Source of the DNA: Endomicrobiia bacterium
GTDB lineage: Bacteria; Elusimicrobiota; Endomicrobiia; Endomicrobiales; Endomicrobiaceae
NCBI GenBank assembly: GCA_025998475.1
Contig: BNVZ01000043.1
Location: 1 to 9,341 of the forward strand
Length of the DNA stretch: 9,341 bases
Direction: 5' to 3'
Under the pieces are notes generated by a model, which did no database searches, was not told the DNA's origin, and saw only the letters and a list, made by a program, of their open reading frames with translations. Below, in pieces: positions 6,026 to 9,341 of this stretch. How positions within the stretch are numbered: the first letter of the stretch is position 1; the number at the start of each line of letters is the position of its first letter. The translations under genes and the position numbers were made by a program.

Positions 6026-7436
6026 TTTCAATGTCATCTATATGTGAAATTTTTGTTGCTTCTAAAAACAATTTGGTATTCATGTTTTTAGAAATAACTT
6101 TGATTTTTGTCGGGATTTTTGAAATACAAAAATCTTCATATTTTAAAATCCTAACGATCATACCATTTTGTGATAAACTTTCTATTAATGCTGTGTCCAT
6201 GTTTAACGTTAATTTCGCATTCTCTTTAGAATATATAAGACTATTACCTTTTCTTGTTATTTTTGCGTCTGAAAACTGTTTGTAGAAGTTATCGCTAAAG
6301 ATATCGCATGCTTGTAAAATAAAATTTGACACAGCAGAAGGAATTTCTTTTTTAAAGGCTTCGGGCGTAATTTTAGCTTTTCCATTTTTTATGGAAATGG
6401 ATATTCCTCCCATAACAACAGTAGCAGAAAACTCTATTTTGACATTGTTGGATTGAGTATATGAAAAAGGTACATATAAAAAATTTTTACTAAAAGGATT
6501 TGAACCAAATTTTACTTTAAATCCTGTTTTAAAAGAAAGTAACCTAGTGTAATTATCCTTGCTTCTTAAAAGCATTTGCTTATATAATTCCTCCTGAGAC
6601 ATTTTTGCCTGTACAAGATCTAGTTTCTTTTTAACATTTTTACCTTGTTTAAAATCATATGATAAAGAATATGCCATCCATGCTTGGCTAACTTTATTTA
6701 ACGCTACATAATTATCTCCTAAATGATCGTAAATAACATGGCATTTCATACCATCTGCCGCTTCAAGCAATAATTTTTCTGCAAGATCGAATTTTCCTTG
6801 TCTATAGCAAAGCCATCCTGAAGAATCTAAGTAAATGCTGTTTTTTGGTTCAAGAGCTACAGCGCGGGCAATGAGTTTTTCAGACTCTTTTAACTTGATT
6901 CCTTTATCTGCATATGTATATCCAAGATAGTTTATAGTTCTTGAATGGGCGGGGTTTATTTCTATTGCTTTTAAAAACGCTTTTTCTGCATTTTCAAAAT
7001 CTTTGTTTTCATTGTATGCTGACCCTAAATAATAATATGCATCTGCAGAATTAGGATCCAGTTTTATTGTTTTTTCACAGAACTGTTTACCAATATCAAG
7101 CTTGTTTACAAAAAAATAAAATTTGGCTAAAAAAATTGTTGTTTGAGGATTATTGCCATCAAGGTAATTTATTTTGTCAGCTATTTGAAGTGCTTTATCG
7201 ATGTTTCCAGAATTATAGTACAACCAGACTAATTTTTTGTATACCGCAAAAGCATTTTTATCTAAAGCGATAACTTTTTCATAATTTTTAATTGCATTAT
7301 CTATATCTCCTGCTTTGCAGTCAAAGTTGCCTTGAAGAAAAATTTTGTAAGCATCATAGCTTGCTGCAAATAAATTTCCATTCAAAATCAGAATCATGCA
7401 CATTAAAATACTAATAGATATTTTTCTTTTCATCAT
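5991..7436 (-). CDS. Exported TPR protein with LolB-like C-terminal domain
   Basis: This 481-residue protein has an N-terminal signal peptide (MMKRK, hydrophobic 6-22, likely cut after NLFA at 24) and no proper lipobox, so it is probably periplasmic. Residues about 27-265 form roughly six to seven tetratricopeptide repeats; the clearest is AYYYLGSAYNENKDFENAEKAF (starting at 133, with a DPNSADAY lead). Residues about 295-466 look like the LolA/LolB half-barrel: alternating beta strands, a GG turn (343-344), an LSQNG element (421-425), a V-x-x-x-x-Y step and the late IPTKIKVI strand (441-448), following the LolB C-terminal pattern. LolB inserts lipoproteins into the outer membrane and its gene adjoins ispE in many Proteobacteria. 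A DUF4292-like lipoprotein-binding fold is the alternative. An AAGGAA site 8 bases upstream supports the first of two adjacent ATGs. It lies 15 bases after rimI and overlaps ispE. Confidence 0.75.
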   Translation of the reverse strand: MMKRKISISILMCMILILNGNLFAASYDAYKIFLQGNFDCKAGDIDNAIKNYEKVIALDKNAFAVYKKLVWLYYNSGNIDKALQIADKINYLDGNNPQTTIFLAKFYFFVNKLDIGKQFCEKTIKLDPNSADAYYYLGSAYNENKDFENAEKAFLKAIEINPAHSRTINYLGYTYADKGIKLKESEKLIARAVALEPKNSIYLDSSGWLCYRQGKFDLAEKLLLEAADGMKCHVIYDHLGDNYVALNKVSQAWMAYSLSYDFKQGKNVKKKLDLVQAKMSQEELYKQMLLRSKDNYTRLLSFKTGFKVKFGSNPFSKNFLYVPFSYTQSNNVKIEFSATVVMGGISISIKNGKAKITPEAFKKEIPSAVSNFILQACDIFSDNFYKQFSDAKITRKGNSLIYSKENAKLTLNMDTALIESLSQNGMIVRILKYEDFCISKIPTKIKVISKNMNTKLFLEATKISHIDDIENENKSSGSGKN

Positions 7437-7444
7437 AATGCAAT

Positions 7445-7450
7445 TTCCTT
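7445..7450 (-). promoter_or_regulatory. Ribosome-binding site of the TPR/LolB-like gene
   Basis: AAGGAA on the minus strand lies 8 bases before ATG 7436 and 11 before the second ATG at 7433, so it favours the first. It sits in the 15-base gap after the rimI stop codon. Confidence 0.6.
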
Positions 7451-7451
7451 A

Positions 7452-7880
7452 TCAAACAATAAGCTGCATTGTAATAGCATCTTCATTTCCATAATATTTT
7501 TTTCTGATGCCTATTTCTGTAAAATCGAAAGATTTATATAAATTTTTTGCTGCGATATTAGTGCGCCGCACTTCTAAAAAAATAAACTTAGTTTTTTTAC
7601 TAATAGCCTCTTTTTTTATATCTAAAAGCATAGCCCTTCCGAAATTTTTTCTTCTAAAGTTCGGATCAACCGCTATATTTAGCAATTCTGTTTCGTCAGC
7701 AACTGTGCTTATTACATAATACCCCACAATTGTTTTACTTTCAATTAAGATCTTAAATCTTACAGTACTATTTTTTACAAAACCTAAAAACATATCTCTA
7801 GTCCATGGATGCATAAAAGACTTGCTTTCAATACTAATTACAGTGTCTAAGAATTTTTCATCAAAATCTGTTATTACCAT
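7452..7880 (-). CDS. rimI: Ribosomal-protein N-acetyltransferase RimI
   Basis: RimI is a GNAT-fold enzyme that transfers acetyl from acetyl-CoA to the N-terminus of ribosomal protein bS18. The sequence aligns with my recollection of E. coli RimI without gaps from ATG 7880. It has HPW (24-26), the core strand ELLNIAVDP (65-73), the acetyl-CoA loop RRKNFGRAML (76-85, the Q/RxxGxG/A region), catalytic Glu103 in FLEVR (101-105), catalytic Tyr115 in AKNLYKSFDF (111-120), and the RRxYY-like end IRKKYY plus EDAITM (125-138). That matching numbering is the reason for choosing this start, giving 142 residues. ATG 7904 (adding MGEENGKR) or TTG 7925 would make longer forms. In the loop the third Gly of the usual Q/RxxGxGxA is Arg82 preceded by Gly81, as in E. 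coli. It lies between aroK (95-base gap) and the TPR gene (15 bases). Confidence 0.92.
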   Translation of the reverse strand: MVITDFDEKFLDTVISIESKSFMHPWTRDMFLGFVKNSTVRFKILIESKTIVGYYVISTVADETELLNIAVDPNFRRKNFGRAMLLDIKKEAISKKTKFIFLEVRRTNIAAKNLYKSFDFTEIGIRKKYYGNEDAITMQLIV

Positions 7881-7975
7881 TCTTTTTCCATTTTCTTCTC
7901 CCATTGTAATAAATATTATGTACAAGGTTTTTATAAATTCTTGATTTTTTTATTTGAAGATCAAACGCGCAAACA

Positions 7976-8512
7976 TTAAATTTTCAAAAGTTTGATTATA
8001 TCGTTGTTATTTAAAATAGCATCTGCCACTTCGTGCGTTGTTGATCCATCTGTATTAAAAGAAAAATCACAGTCATTGTAAGCATCTTTTCGAAAAGCCA
8101 AAAGTTTTTTAATTTCATTTAAAGGATCTTCGCACTTTAATAATGGTCTATTGCTATCAGCCTTGATTCTATTATAGATGACTTTTGCTGAAGCATAAAG
8201 ATTTATTATTATCCCTTTTTTTCTTAGATTATAAATATTTACAGGATTTAGAACGGTCCCCCCGCCGCATGAAATTACAGCAAAATTTTTTTTAGATATC
8301 TCTTCTATAACTTCTGATTCTATTTGCCTAAAATAAAACTCGCCAAATTTTTTAAAAATATCATTTATGGAAAGTTTCATTTTTGTCTCTACTAAATTAT
8401 CTGTGTCAAAAAAACTTATACTCAGTTTCTTAGAGACAATGCTACCCGTCTCCGTTTTACCGGTACCCATAAAGCCTGTAAAAACAAGTAAACTCTTACA
8501 AATATTTAGCAT
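7976..8512 (-). CDS. aroK: Shikimate kinase
   Basis: This cytoplasmic enzyme phosphorylates shikimate at the 3-hydroxyl with ATP, the fifth step of the shikimate pathway. The 178-residue length is typical. It shows Walker A GFMGTGKT (13-20), the DTD pair (Asp36, Asp38) for Mg and shikimate, Arg62 in GEFYFRQIES (57-66), the shikimate-binding GGG (83-85), the lid with NRPLL (121-125, Arg122), and Arg141 before AY in the adenine/substrate-binding end. All expected residues are present. The ATG shares one base with the aroC stop (TAATG), and AAAGG lies 7 bases upstream inside aroC, so the two are translationally coupled. It directly precedes the aroC enzyme in function by one intermediate step (EPSP synthase), whose gene is not in this window. 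Confidence 0.97.
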   Translation of the reverse strand: MLNICKSLLVFTGFMGTGKTETGSIVSKKLSISFFDTDNLVETKMKLSINDIFKKFGEFYFRQIESEVIEEISKKNFAVISCGGGTVLNPVNIYNLRKKGIIINLYASAKVIYNRIKADSNRPLLKCEDPLNEIKKLLAFRKDAYNDCDFSFNTDGSTTHEVADAILNNNDIIKLLKI

Positions 8513-9341
8513 TACAGCGCCTTTAATCTTTCTTTATAAGTATTTACGTTTTTTTTCATGTCTTCAAGAGAGTCGCCGCCAAACTTTTCTTTAAGTGCCT
8601 TTGCCAGTTCTATAGCAACAGCGGCTTCTGCGACGACACCCGCAGCAGGAACTGCACAAATATCACTTCTTACTGCCTCGGCTTTATCAGTCTTTTTTGT
8701 AACAAGATTTACGGAATGAAGAGGATTTGCAAGAGAAGGAATTGCTTTCATCGTGCAAGTAACAACTATAGGCTCACCGTTACTCATACCGCCTTCTATG
8801 CCACCTGCTCGATTTGTCTTTCTGTAAAACCATTTTGCATTGCTATAAAAAATTTCATCATGCGACACTGAGCCAAAATTTTCAGCAAGTTTTGTTCCGT
8901 CTCCAAATTCAACGGCTTTAACAGCTTGAATTGAAATTAAACTTTGCGCAAGACGTCCATCAAGTTTTAAATCCCACTGTGTATGACTTCCAAGGCCTGC
9001 CGGGACATCTTTTACAACAACAACAACTTTACCGCCCAAAGTATCGCCTTGTAATCTCGCTTTATCTACGAGCTCTATCATTTTTTTACTCGCTACTGTA
9101 TCGGGACATCTAACTTCAGACATTTCTGTATCATACAACAGTTTATTTTCTTTAATCGAAGAAATATCTGCAACAACATCTCCTATTTGCGATGTATAAG
9201 ATATAATGCTTATATCAAATTCTTTTAAAAGAATCTTACATACAGCTCCTGCAGCCACTCTTGCCGCAGTTTCTCTTGCTGACGCTCTTTCAAGAATATC
9301 TCTAAAATCTTTTACGTTATATTTAATAAGTCCGGACAGAT
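8512..9341 (-). CDS. aroC: Chorismate synthase, 5' end missing at window edge
   Basis: Chorismate synthase converts EPSP to chorismate in the last shikimate-pathway step and needs reduced FMN. The open frame continues to the right window edge, where LSGLIKYNVKDFRDILERAS and then ARETAARVAAGAV can be read. The latter is the conserved ARETA(A/M)RVA(A/V)GA block. Further along are DVPAGLGSHTQWDLK with the LDGRLAQSLISIQAVKAVE segment, AGGIEGGMSNGEP, and RSDICAVPAAGVVAEA, all chorismate synthase signatures. About 275 C-terminal codons are present. Roughly 85-110 N-terminal residues, including the GESHG region, lie outside the window. The GTG near 9258 is an internal valine codon (ARV-AAG), not a start. 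It is the first visible gene of the leftward operon and overlaps aroK by one base. Confidence 0.98.
   Translation of the reverse strand, partial: LSGLIKYNVKDFRDILERASARETAARVAAGAVCKILLKEFDISIISYTSQIGDVVADISSIKENKLLYDTEMSEVRCPDTVASKKMIELVDKARLQGDTLGGKVVVVVKDVPAGLGSHTQWDLKLDGRLAQSLISIQAVKAVEFGDGTKLAENFGSVSHDEIFYSNAKWFYRKTNRAGGIEGGMSNGEPIVVTCTMKAIPSLANPLHSVNLVTKKTDKAEAVRSDICAVPAAGVVAEAAVAIELAKALKEKFGGDSLEDMKKNVNTYKERLKAL

Noticed and set aside
7881..7925. Longer RimI forms starting at TTG 7925 or ATG 7904
   Set aside because: ATG 7880 aligns residue-for-residue with E. coli RimI as I recall it, placing the catalytic Glu at 103 and Tyr at 115. ATG 7904 cannot be fully excluded.
7941..7964. TTGAT/ATCAA hairpin in the aroK-rimI gap as a terminator
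   Set aside because: The stem is only 5 bp with a 14-base loop and no T-run on the minus strand; the gap also lacks a promoter I could support.
9256..9258. GTG as the start of aroC
   Set aside because: The frame continues upstream with the conserved ARETAAR-V block, so this is an internal valine codon and the true start is beyond the window.

Overview
This is an AT-rich bacterial chromosomal segment, roughly one third G+C by eye. It carries eight protein genes and one tRNA gene, packed into two convergent, operon-like groups. There is no phage, plasmid, CRISPR or intact insertion sequence. A TPR protein with a LolB-like C-terminal domain next to ispE argues for a Gram-negative (outer-membrane) cell. 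The low G+C, tight gene packing and degenerate comEC tail would suit a reduced genome such as Elusimicrobiota/Endomicrobium, but that taxonomic guess is inference and was not tested by any search.

Layout. Positions 1-549 hold no convincing gene. The first ~355 bases are full of inverted repeats: two long imperfect palindromes (36-121 and 153-282), then a cluster of GC-rich hairpins (290-355). The rightward group is comEC (550-2238, DNA-uptake channel), nadK (2336-3157, NAD kinase) and recN (3157-4824, DNA-repair SMC-like ATPase). nadK appears to have its own promoter, placed so close to the ATG that the mRNA could be leaderless. nadK and recN are joined by a TGATG stop/start overlap.

Positions 4825-5062 form the convergent gap, which starts with a run of eight C and has no canonical terminator. 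The leftward group, read from the right edge, is aroC (partial, runs off the window), aroK, rimI, a TPR/LolB-like exported protein, ispE, and a tRNA-Gln(UUG) 10 bases behind ispE. aroC and aroK catalyse two neighbouring shikimate-pathway steps and overlap by one base. rimI acetylates a ribosomal protein. ispE is in the MEP isoprenoid pathway.

The most interesting items are the TPR-LolB fusion, which mirrors the separate TPR, lolB and ispE genes of some Proteobacteria; a ComEC with a shrunken and apparently catalytically dead metallo-beta-lactamase tail; the likely leaderless nadK transcript; and the palindromic element upstream of comEC. Nothing here amounts to a clearly new multi-gene system.
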